A stretch of 64,000 nucleotides of DNA, from assembly GCA_964035545.1 (NCBI GenBank), contig OZ037765.1, positions 17,974,698 to 18,038,697 on the forward strand, given 5' to 3'. Below, piece after piece: positions 45,624 to 55,900 of this stretch. The position numbers and the translations under genes are program-made. Source of the stretch: Bugula neritina (taxonomy: Eukaryota > Bryozoa > Gymnolaemata > Cheilostomatida > Bugulidae). Under the pieces are notes generated by a model. The model had not been told where the DNA came from and did no database searches. It saw only the letters and a list, made by a program, of their open reading frames with translations. The first letter of the stretch is position 1. The number at the start of each line of letters is the position of its first letter.

Positions 45624-46202
45624 TGTCACAAATTCTGAGTGTACATATACCTATAAATAGACTTACCGGGTTTTTCCTAATGATTATACAGGAATGTTCA
45701 TAAATATTCTAGACTAATCAAAGAGATGGGTCATTGTTCATTGTTACTGTTTTGGTTAGTCATGTTAACTACTGCCCAGCAATGTAAACAAGGTATTGCG
45801 CAATAATTGCGAAATAACCATGGAAATTCCAATGTTTTGTTTTGTTTTGATTTTCTATAAATAGTACTGGCATGTGGGGAATGTTTTCTACTAGAATCTT
45901 CTATACTGGAATGCTTGAGAATGTTCTAGAGTGTTTTGTTTACTATAAATACTGAGGCAGTTGTGTTTACGAATCAGTTCCTTTTTATAAGTTCATTCTC
46001 GGAGTTCATTTTCATAAGTTCATTCTCGGAGTTCATTTTTATTAATTCATCTGTGCATATCTTACTAAAGGAATAAAGTCTACTTATATCCACAACCCTA
46101 TTTACTCTCAACTGGATTAGCAAGCTGTATGCTACTTGTCTCTATACTTCTGACTACCAGACTTTTCGAACTCGTCACACTGCTACCAACAGTTTTGTGA
46201 CA
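45624..46202 (+). repeat. Left LTR of the Gmr1-like element
   Basis: TATA box TATAAAT at 45944-45950; poly(A) signal AATAAA at 46072-46077. A tandem pair of about 28 bp (TAAGTTCATTCTCGGAGTTC twice) lies at about 45988-46040. HSE-like motifs sit just upstream of the TATA box. Confidence 0.95.
45893..45930 (+). promoter_or_regulatory. Heat-shock-element-like motifs in the LTR promoter
   Basis: AGAATCTTCT at 45893-45902 is a two-unit GAAnnTTC. AGAATGTTCTAGA at 45918-45930 is a three-unit alternating nGAAn array ending 13 bp before the TATA box. A further GGAATGTTC is at 45691-45699. HSF trimers bind such arrays. The same motifs recur in the right LTR 3863 bp downstream. Confidence 0.5.
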
Positions 46203-46298
46203 ATTGGGGGCTGCTCCGGGAAGTCTCAGTCGCACACAGGGAAGTTATTAGTTACAGCGTGAGTATACACAGGATTAATTAACAGTTGTTGAGACATT

Positions 46299-49200
46299 AT
46301 GGCGTTGTTGGAGAGAGTGACACAGATGGGTAAAGATCTTGGATTGGTGGAGGACAAGCTCGTAGCTTTTGTTGAAAAGAACCTACCCATTGTTGCTGCA
46401 CAAGAGGAAAAAGAAAAGGCACGAGAGGAAAAAGAAAAGGACCGAGAGGAGCGTAGATTAGAGCGTGAGGCGGAAAGGATCAAGCAAGAAAATGAGAAAG
46501 CCATAATGGAGATGAAGATAAAAGCTGATCAGGAGGCAATGGCACTCAAGATTAAAGCTGACCAGGAGGCAGAAGAGAGAAGACAACGACATGAATTAGA
46601 TATGGAAAAGCTGAAAGCTGACACAAGTTTGGAGCACTCAAGACATGAGAGCACCAGGTTAGAAATAGCTAACAAACCAAAACCAAAAATACCATTCTTT
46701 GATGAGAAGGTGGACGAAATGGATAGCTATTTAGAGCGGTTCGAGTGGGTTGCCGAAGGATGTAATTGGGACAAGGGAGATTGGCCCTACCATCTCAGTC
46801 AGTACCTAAGGGGTACAGCAACAGAAGCTTACATCCGGTTGTCACCTACCGATCGTAGAGATTATAAAAAAGTCAAAGAAGCCTTATTGGAGCGCTTTAA
46901 CTTGACTCAAGAGGGCTACAGAAAAAAGCTCAGAGAGGCAGAAGCTTACGAGGATGAAACTCCTGCCCAACTGTTCACTAGGATAGAAAGTTATGTGCAC
47001 AAGTGGGTGGAGCTTTCAGGGGGCATGGACATAGCCAAACTAGTGGCAACTGAACAATTTATATCATCATGCCCAGACGACCTAGCTGTGCATTTAAAGC
47101 AAAGTTCCTACAACAGCAGTGAGGATATGTGTGATGCAGCGTCACTGTTCTTGCACGCTCGTGGAAGGAAACTAGCAAAGACAAAGAAAACTAATACAAA
47201 AAGGATAGAAAACACACCTGCCAGTAGCATGAATGCTGAACAAGGAAGTAAAAGCGATGGTGCATGCTTCATCTGCAAAGATAAGTCACACATTGCTCGC
47301 AACTGCCCACGGCGAGGGAAGAAGTACTGTTCACATTGCAAGATGAACAACCACAATACTTCAGACTGCAGAAAGTATGGTGGAAGGTCAGTGCATGCTG
47401 CTGCTGCAATAGCGACTACTCAGGATAAGACTGTGGTCACAGATCCAAGAATCTCATCTAAGGTGGAAGAACCTACGGAAATCACAGTTAATGGTAAAAA
47501 GTTTGTCAACGCTGCTGTCTGCAAGAATGGACCTAAATTCAAAGATGGGGGCACAGCGATATTTGATGCGGAAGTTAATGGCCAACGAGCTACTGTAATG
47601 CGCGACACCGGCTGTGGTTGCATTGTAGTCAATGCAAAGTATGTGCAACCTCAACACTTGACTGGAGAATCAGTTTATCTGAATATGGCTGATGCAAGTG
47701 TTAGGGAGGCTCAGTGGGCACTTATCTCAGTACGCTCACCATTTTACAATGGTGTCGTCAAAGCTGCAGTAATGGACAAGACGATTTGTGACCTGCTTAT
47801 TGGGAATGTGGACGGAGCGAGATCAGCTGACCAGCCGCTGGAAAACTGGAAGGACTGCGCCGTAACCACAAGAGCTCAGGCTGTCAAGGAAAAGTCAGGA
47901 GACAAACCACTGAAGATTGATTCAAATACTAACCCATTAAGTATAGGGAAAGATGAAATAGCCAGATTGCAGAGGGATGACCCCACATTGGAACGTTTCT
48001 TTTATGCAAAAGAAGTGAAGGAGAAAAAGGGATGCACCACTAGGTTTGTGGTGAGGAATAAGATTCTGTACCGTGAGTACACCGACTCGAAGTCTGTCAG
48101 TGTAAAACCTGTTAAACAACTCATGGTACCCAGTTCTCTGAGGAAGGAAGTTCTACAAAAAGCTCATGACTGCATAATGAGCGGACACCTAGGAGTAAAG
48201 AAAACCACTGATAGAGTGCTTTCCAACTTCTTCTGGCCAGGACTAAGCGGAGATGTCGTACGTTTCTGTCAATCATGTGACATTTGCCAGAAGACGGTGA
48301 AAAAAGGCTCAGTCATGAAAGTTCCAGTACAGGAAACACCACTAATTGACACCCCATTCAAGAGATGTGCAATAGACCTAGTCGGACCAATTAACCCTCC
48401 AAGTGAGAAAGGACACCGCTACATCCTAACTTTAGTTGACTATGCTACAAGATACCCTGAAGCTACACCATTGAAGAACATTGACTCAGCTACTGTAGCT
48501 GAAGCGCTGCTTGACATATACAGTCGTGTTGGGATACCAGAGGAGGTGATAAGCGATCAAGGAACTCAATTCATCTCAGACTACATGAAAGAGTTTACCA
48601 GATTACTTGACATGCGGCAACTTCCTACCTCACCATACCATGCAATGGCCAATGGACTTGTGGAAAAGTTCAACGGAACCCTCAAGAGTATGTTAAAAAA
48701 GTTGTGTGCTAAAGAGCCAAGACAGTGGCATCGGTTTATCAATGCGGCTCTATTTGCATATAGAGAAGTCCCACAGGAATCAACAGGCTTTGCCCCATTC
48801 GAGTTACTCTATGGAAGAACTGTGCGTGGACCAATGTACATCCTGCGACAACTTTGGACAAAAGAAGACACTGCCGATGAAGTCAAGACCTGCTATCAAC
48901 ATGTTTTTGAATTGAGAGAGCGTTTAGATGACATGATGGAAATGGCACTAGCTTCACTAAAAGACAGTCAAAAAAGATACAAACACTATTTTGACAAGAA
49001 AGCTAAGCAGAGAGACTTCAGACCTGGTGACAAAGTGCTCATTCTTCTACCTACAGATGGAAATAAATTGCTGATGCATTGGCAAGGACCATTCAATATT
49101 GAGGAGAAAGTCAGACTGAATGACTACATTATCAACATTAGAGGCAAGAGGAGAACATACCATGCCAACATGCTGAAGAAATATTTTGAACGGGAGACGC

Positions 49201-49409
49201 CTACCGACTCTATGACTGTTGGAGCTGTGATGACTCTAGATGCTGCTGGTGCTGGAATTATTGATCACGATAAGGAAAGAGAAGAAAGCCAAGATGATTT
49301 GTTGGACCTGTACAGTAAGAAACAGCAGAGTGATGAGATGGGCTATGTATTCACAAAACTTCAGAATCAAGGTGGAGTCAATCAAAGGAAAGGACAATGT
49401 TGGAGCTGA
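46299..49409 (+). CDS. Gag-protease-integrase polyprotein of the Gmr1-like element
   Basis: A single 1036-aa frame. Residues about 20-110 form a charged coiled coil, followed by a Gag capsid-like region (RFNLTQEGYRKKLREAEAY). A zinc knuckle begins at Cys323 (CFICKDKSHIARNC) with a second behind it (CSHCKMNNHNTSDC). A retropepsin-like DTG sits at Asp436 (DTGCGC rather than the usual DTGAS/A). There is then no RT or RNase H: the chain passes directly to integrase. This has the HHCC zinc domain from His623, a catalytic D693-D753-E789 triad with the canonical 35-residue D..E spacing, and a GPY/F-type C-terminal domain (WQGPFNIEEK, YHANMLKKYFER). It ends in a non-homologous tail where a deletion has shifted the frame. 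Confidence 0.92.
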   Translation: MALLERVTQMGKDLGLVEDKLVAFVEKNLPIVAAQEEKEKAREEKEKDREERRLEREAERIKQENEKAIMEMKIKADQEAMALKIKADQEAEERRQRHELDMEKLKADTSLEHSRHESTRLEIANKPKPKIPFFDEKVDEMDSYLERFEWVAEGCNWDKGDWPYHLSQYLRGTATEAYIRLSPTDRRDYKKVKEALLERFNLTQEGYRKKLREAEAYEDETPAQLFTRIESYVHKWVELSGGMDIAKLVATEQFISSCPDDLAVHLKQSSYNSSEDMCDAASLFLHARGRKLAKTKKTNTKRIENTPASSMNAEQGSKSDGACFICKDKSHIARNCPRRGKKYCSHCKMNNHNTSDCRKYGGRSVHAAAAIATTQDKTVVTDPRISSKVEEPTEITVNGKKFVNAAVCKNGPKFKDGGTAIFDAEVNGQRATVMRDTGCGCIVVNAKYVQPQHLTGESVYLNMADASVREAQWALISVRSPFYNGVVKAAVMDKTICDLLIGNVDGARSADQPLENWKDCAVTTRAQAVKEKSGDKPLKIDSNTNPLSIGKDEIARLQRDDPTLERFFYAKEVKEKKGCTTRFVVRNKILYREYTDSKSVSVKPVKQLMVPSSLRKEVLQKAHDCIMSGHLGVKKTTDRVLSNFFWPGLSGDVVRFCQSCDICQKTVKKGSVMKVPVQETPLIDTPFKRCAIDLVGPINPPSEKGHRYILTLVDYATRYPEATPLKNIDSATVAEALLDIYSRVGIPEEVISDQGTQFISDYMKEFTRLLDMRQLPTSPYHAMANGLVEKFNGTLKSMLKKLCAKEPRQWHRFINAALFAYREVPQESTGFAPFELLYGRTVRGPMYILRQLWTKEDTADEVKTCYQHVFELRERLDDMMEMALASLKDSQKRYKHYFDKKAKQRDFRPGDKVLILLPTDGNKLLMHWQGPFNIEEKVRLNDYIINIRGKRRTYHANMLKKYFERETPTDSMTVGAVMTLDAAGAGIIDHDKEREESQDDLLDLYSKKQQSDEMGYVFTKLQNQGGVNQRKGQCWS

Positions 49410-49440
49410 TTATCTAAGCCGAATTGACTCAGAATTTTAA
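49365..49440 (+). pseudogene. RNase H C-terminal scrap downstream of integrase
   Basis: In the frame ending TAA at 49438-49440 the sequence reads VESIKGKDNVGADYLSRIDSEF. This matches the stereotyped end of Ty3/Gypsy RNase H (xxIKGKDNxxADxLSR). It lies after integrase and directly before the polypurine tract, so it is the 3' end of pol. The join to the upstream frame, about 49340-49370, marks the internal deletion that removed RT and most of RNase H. Confidence 0.8.
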
Positions 49441-49486
49441 GTAGTTAGGAGAAATGATCAAGATAATTTCTCTTAGAATGGGGGGT

Positions 49487-50065
49487 TGTCACAAATTCTG
49501 AGTGTACATATACCTATAAATAGACTTACCGGGTTTTTCCTAATGATTATACAGGAATGTTCATAAATATTCTAGACTAATCAAAGAGATGGGTCATTGT
49601 TCATTGTTACTGTTTTGGTTAGTCATGTTAACTACTGCCCAGCAATGTAAACAAGGTATTGCGCAATAATTGCGAAATAACCATGGAAATTCCAATGTTT
49701 TGTTTTGTTTTGATTTTCTATAAATAGTACTGGCATGTGGGGAATGTTTTCTACTAGAATCTTCTATACTGGAATGCTTGAGAATGTTCTAGAGTGTTTT
49801 GTTTACTATAAATACTGAGGCAGTTGTGTTTACGAATCAGTTCCTTTTTATAAGTTCATTCTCGGAGTTCATTTTCATAAGTTCATTCTCGGAGTTCATT
49901 TTTATTAATTCATCTGTGCATATCTTACTAAAGGAATAAAGTCTACTTATATCCACAACCCTATTTACTCTCAACTGGATTAGCAAGCTGTATGCTACTT
50001 GTCTCTATACTTCTGACTACCAGACTTTTCGAACTCGTCACACTGCTACCAACAGTTTTGTGACA
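49487..50065 (+). repeat. Right LTR of the Gmr1-like element
   Basis: 579 bp, identical by eye to the left LTR, followed by target duplication ATAAC. Confidence 0.95.
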
Positions 50066-50070
50066 ATAAC

Positions 50071-52080
50071 TATTTGTCACCATATCTAAAAATCTGTTTA
50101 GATTGACAAAATATAGCAAGTGGTGGGTTTTGATCTTTTTTTTTTACAAAAATTGCTTCATGCCAATTATAGCCATTATAAAATAATGCAAACACAAATA
50201 CTTGCATATTTTTCAAACTCCTTATTGTGTGGTATATTTTTAAATACTTAATGTTTTTACAAATCAACATTAGTGTTTTACAAAAGCTGCTATAATGAAT
50301 ATAACTAAGGAACAATTCAGCATTAAATAATTTTTCGCCAATTAACTTCAGGAAAAATTAATGATAGAACCAATTTTTAGCCAAATTTTCATGTAGAAAT
50401 ATTGACTTGTAAAAGTAATATCTACACTTACCAGCAAGAGACATTTTGAGACTGCTGGCAAAGGTCCAAATAATTTTTTAATATATAAACTCAGTTCTAG
50501 TAAAATTTTATTTTGTCACTAAGCAAGCTAAATATGTTTTTGATAAAGAACAATACAAGAGCAAACTATAATTAATGCATATACAGCAGTTGTAAGTATA
50601 AATCTACACTAAATGATATAAAATAAATAATACTTGCAGTGGCTGTATTAACAGCTATTTGGCTGGCCTGTAACAACCTTAGACAAAAAATAGCTCTTTC
50701 TCATACGAAAAAAAGCTTTCAATTCCGACTCATTAATAAAACAATAAACAGTTGAGTAAAGGGATTTGCCTGACCTGATGTTCTAACTGACTACTGGATT
50801 GACCTAAACACTCAGCATAAGATTAGCATATTATATATATATTACTTAATATAAAGTGCCAATTAGTCAAAGAAATAAATTATATATTAACATCAAGCTA
50901 AGTGCATTGTCGATGAGGGTCTGAGTTTACATCATATAGATCCATAATAAAAGCTTTTTGCAAGCATACGAAAAATCATGAAGATATTTGTTGTGACTAT
51001 AATAATATGAAATGTTCTAATGAATAAATGTTGTTCACCATTTGCTATTCCACATTCAACAATTGATTTACATGAAATGCTAAACAATAGTCAATGCATG
51101 AAATAAAATTTGTCTCAAGTTTTATTTCTCCATTGCATTTGCATGCATTTTGCATTCTCAAATAATATAACACATTCAAACTGCGTATCAAACATGTATA
51201 GATTCTTGTAATCAATTTGACATATGAAGCTGGCAAAAATTACAACTGAGTTTCATAGAATAAGATTATGACATAACAGAGTGGAGCAGGAAATTGTCCT
51301 CCTCATACATATGTAAAGCAATGATAATAAAGGTGACTGCTGCTTGGCTTCAATTCTCTAATATTAATTTGCAATAAAACTGCACTTTCCAGAGAGACAA
51401 AGATTTTAATTGGGGCAACAGTTCTGTTTTATGTCTGCCTTCTATGTATAAATATTATTATGTTTAATATCACTTTGTCAAAGCATATTGTAAAAAACAC
51501 ACAACTTTCTTTAATACATTCGCATATTATATACTAGGACTGCATAAAGCAAGTCTGTGGTCAACATAAAGTAAATCTGTGAATACATAAGTCAAGCCTG
51601 GGAGCCACTCGCTATCTTGAGCATGAATTTCAAATTCATATACATGTGTATTTGTTTAACGATAGAGTTATCTTTTCTACCATTTGTGTGTGCGAGTGCA
51701 CAAGCAATATAATATCACTCCGATAATAATATCCCCTTTGCCGTGAACTTTGTTTAAATGTCAATATATTTTAACTTGTTGATAAGGATGTTAATATAGT
51801 CGTGGTTTAGCGCTACTTCCTCATTCGGCTGGTGCCTAGTCCTGAATAAACTAAAACTTATAATAGAAACTTAGACGCTTTAACCAACATTGATGCTGAC
51901 CGCCACCACTACCAGCGTTATTCACTTTCAGTGCCCCTTGTAAGTTGTACCTGATTTTAGTTGCTATTAAAGCCACTATTGGCTACGAGTAGATATAGAT
52001 ATAAAGTACGTCTACATCATGATCATGATGATCATTCATCATGTTAAACTTTAAAGAATCCACTTCTTCTGGTTCAAGTA
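50071..52080. other. Gene-free region
   Basis: AT-rich sequence with only short chance frames. No exons, RNAs or transposon ends were recognised. If the zinc-finger gene has an upstream first exon, it should be here. Confidence 0.4.
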
Positions 52081-52719
52081 GTAGTTCTATGACTATGAGT
52101 ATGATAATGTTATAGATAATATTAATTAGTGTTACTAGGTACTACTGCTACTGCTAGTGCTACAACTGTACAAGTCGAACTATGACTATCACATTATGAT
52201 TATCAGTGACATACAATGATTCAATAGCAATGAGTATCACTGACACTAACACTAACAGTAACTCTAAAGTCTAACTCTATGGATTATTGCTATGACTATG
52301 TGACATGACTCGTCTCATGATTATCACAATCAGTATCACTCTCAGTATGACTATGAGTATAAGTATGGCTCAATTAATATTACTATTAGTATAACTATTA
52401 CATATTGATATATTTATAGTAGTTATACTATGCCTCATTTGAATAACTATAAGTATAAGATTAAGTATAAGTCCTTTGCCCGGTTTAACAACAATCCCTT
52501 CCATCAGGGGTTTTTTCACAGTGAGTTTTTTATATTATCAATCGATTAGTATAAGTATGAGTATCACTATCAGTGCCACCATTACTGATTACTCATAGTC
52601 ATAATGGTAATGATAGTCAGTTTAATTCTATTAGTATTACTATTAGTATTACTATTAGTATTAGTATTGGTGTTAGTATGAGTATCAGTATGAATGTTAC
52701 TCAAACTCAAAGTATCAGC
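52081..52719. repeat. ACT/AGT word-rich field, left of the second LTR element
   Basis: Degenerate words (AGTATTACTATT, GAGTATAAGT, ACTATCACATTATGATTATCAGTG) continue to the element's left edge. The field resumes immediately to the right at 57157 and runs to about 57480, so the element landed inside one repeat field. Confidence 0.8.
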
Positions 52720-52724
52720 ATGAC

Positions 52725-52956
52725 TGTTCGGTGTTCATGTAAACATTTATTTCTAATTTGTTATTTTATTATTTTACTATTTTTTGTCATAATCTTAATA
52801 ATTAATTGTATCACTTATTGTAATAGTTTTAGTATTTTCTTGTATATATTTTGTGGTAATAAATCACGGCTTCGGCCTCTTACGTTTATCAACTAACTCG
52901 AGCACGTTCTGTCTTTTCACGATAGCTGAAATAATATCACAAATCAACATAAAACA
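52725..52956 (+). repeat. Left LTR of the second Gypsy element
   Basis: 232 bp if it runs to the primer-binding site at 52957, or 167 bp if judged only by identity to the right copy. It contains AATAAA at 52858-52863 (GGTAATAAATC) and no strong TATA box. Confidence 0.75.
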
Positions 52957-52997
52957 TGGTGCCCCGAGTCTAATTATTAATATTACACTGAAATAAC

Positions 52998-55900
52998 ATG
53001 GAGCAATTACTAGCGCCAAAACCATTAGCAGATGGACCGAATTTACCTGAGGAATGGAAGATTTTTAAACGTGACTTCGAACTTTTTTTAACTGCCACAT
53101 CGAAAGATACAGCCGAAGGCAAAGTGAAAACTGCATACCTACTTAGAACTATCGGTCGCCGAGGCAACCAAATATACGACTCTTTCAACTGGACTGACAA
53201 CAATGACAAAACTGACTATGACAAAGTTGTGACGCAGTTTGATGACTACTGCAAACCAAGAATAAACTTAGTGGCTAAGACTCACTCACTACTGACTTGT
53301 AAGCAAGGAAATAGAACTATTGACGAATTTTTGACTGAACTACATACCATTGCAGGACTATGTGACTTAAAAGACATGTACAACCGACTGATACTACAAG
53401 CACTGATACTGGGAATTGAAAGTGACAAGATTAGAAAGAAACTGTTTGACTTGACTGACTTTGACAAAGCAATTGAACTCTGCAGACGAGAAGAAGCATC
53501 GGCTATTGACTACAAGACTATGACTAAGGATAACACATATGGACTCGAACAAGTGAACTTGGTAAAACATAGACCTCCGACTCATCAATATCACTCTAAT
53601 GACACTCGTAACACTGATAAACACAGAGGACAACTTTCACACACTCACTCTCAGCCCAACGTCAGAAGATCAGTTGGTGCTTCTAGGTGTGGAAACTGTG
53701 GAGGCAATCACCCACCTCGAGCATGCCCAGCATATGGGAAACAGTGCAATCATTGCAAGAAATTTAACCACTTTGCTGCATACTGCAGGTCACGCATGCA
53801 TCATTATCGCGACTCAACCGAAACAGCCAATCAAGTCACCTGGAATTACTCTTCAGACAGTGACTCTCAACATGTAAGTACTATCTCCACTACTGTACGA
53901 GATCGTAAATTATTAGCGATGCTCACTGCTAAGCAAGCAGATACTATTTATGACATTGAATTCCAACTTGACACTGGTGCATCATGCAATACTTTGAATA
54001 CGATCGACTACGACAAGCTAGGTAGACCGAAACTTACACCGACTGATACTGTACTAACTTTATATGACCAGAGCAAGTGTGCACCACTAGGGTGGACACG
54101 GATACAGATACTAAACAAGCAAGGATGTTACACTACATTAAAATTCCTAGTTGTGGAAACCACCCAACATAGCTTGCTGTCATGGAAATCATGTTTGCAC
54201 CTGGATTTATTACAAATGCCCAGCACCAAAAGCGAGAATGTAAACTTTGCCACTACTGACCCAGACCTTCAGACTTTACTGACTAACTTTGATGACATAT
54301 TTACCGGACTTGGAAAGTTTGAACAGGAATATAGGATAGAGCTAAGACCTGAAGCTGTACCAGTGCAAGTCCGACCGCGGAAGGTGCCCTTGTCGATGAA
54401 ATCAGATCTCATCAAGACTATTCTTGAACTAGAACAACGTCAAATTATCGCTAAGGTAGAAGCACCTACAGACTGGATAAGCCATCTACAACCAGTGCGC
54501 AAGCCTAATGGAAAGATACGCATCTGCATAGATCCGCAAAATCTCAATCAAGCAATTAAACGAAACCACGCTGTCATGCCAACATTGGAAGATGTTTTGC
54601 CACAACTCAACGGTGCCAAGTTTTTCTCCTTGTGTGACGCCAAAGAAGGTTTCTATCAAATTCCCCTAGCTGAGGAATCTACAGACTTGACAACTTTCTG
54701 GACTCCCATAGGAAAGTACAAGTACCTAAGGCTACCCTTCGGAATTGCATCAGCGCCGGAGGAGTTTCAGAGAAGGCTCACGGAAAATCTTGCTGGTCTT
54801 GATGGCATCACCATAGTTGCAGATGACATCCTAATTTTTGGAAGGACAAGGAAAGAGCATGATGGCAACCTTGAAACGCTCTTCAAACGTGCTCGACAGA
54901 CAGGACTGAGACTGAACAAAGAAAAATCCCGCTTCCTTCAGGACGAACTACCTTACATTGGACACATACTGACAACTAATGGACTTAAACCAGATCCTAA
55001 CAAAGTAAAAGCCATTCTTAAGATGAAACCTCCCTCATCTCCACAGGGAGTAAAACGATTCCTTGGTCACATCACATACATGTCAAAATTTATTAGCAAC
55101 CTAGCATCGGAATCTGAACCATTACGACGTTTACTGACACAAGACAATGCTCAAGACTTTCACTGGACTGACGACCAAATGAACGCTTTTAATAGACTGA
55201 AGACCTTACTAACTGACTCAGAAACTCTACAATACTTTGACTGCAACAAGCCAGTAACTATACAAACTGACGCTTCAAATGCTGGTGTGGGTGCAACACT
55301 CATGCAAGGAGGCAAGCCTGTAGCATATGCATCTCGCAGTTTAACAAAATCGGAACAGAACTATGTGCCACTAGAGCTTGAGTGCCTTGCCATAGTGTTT
55401 GGCACTGAACGCTTTGACCAGTATATCTTTGGTCACCATGCTGTCACTATCCAAACTGACCACAAACCCCTTGTATCTATTTTCAGGAAATCCATTCATA
55501 AGGCATCTCGGAGGTTGCAGGCTATGCTTCTTCACTTACAAAGATACCCCAACATTAAGGTAACTTGGCAAGAGGGTGCTGAACAGATCACGGCTGACTT
55601 ACTCTCAAGAGACTCATACTTTGACTCCCCCAACTATCAACAACTACCAGAACACATTTTTCACATTGACTCTCAAAATAATGATGCTCCTGTTTGTGAC
55701 GACTTAATTGACAACATTAGGACTGCTACTGCACAGGACAATGAACTTATGACACTGACAAACCTTATTAAACATGACTGGAACATTACCAACTGCACAA
55801 CTCACGACAAGTACAAACACTTTCAGGACGAACTATCTATTGACAATGGCATTGTTTACAAAGGACTAAGAGCCATTATTCCAAAGACACTCCAGAGAAA

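Larger units (their letters stand above)
45619..50070 (+). mobile_element. Recent non-autonomous Ty3/Gypsy element, Gmr1-like order, RT deleted
   Basis: LTRs 45624-46202 and 49487-50065 (579 bp each) are identical by eye, begin TGTCACA and end TGTGACA, and are flanked by the 5-bp duplication ATAAC (45619-45623, 50066-50070). A primer-binding site begins 2 nt inside (46205-46221, TGGGGGCTGCTCCGGGA). It resembles the tRNA-Pro site TGGGGGCTCGTCCGGGA, with CG and GC swapped. A purine tract AGAATGGGGGG precedes the right LTR. One 1036-codon frame encodes Gag, protease and integrase. RT is absent, and an RNase H tail lies after integrase. Mobilisation would need RT supplied by a full-length relative. 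Confidence 0.93.

Noticed and set aside
49240-49440. Separate small gene after the integrase ORF
   Set aside because: Its end is the conserved RNase H tail and the rest overlaps the polyprotein, so it is a deletion remnant rather than a gene.
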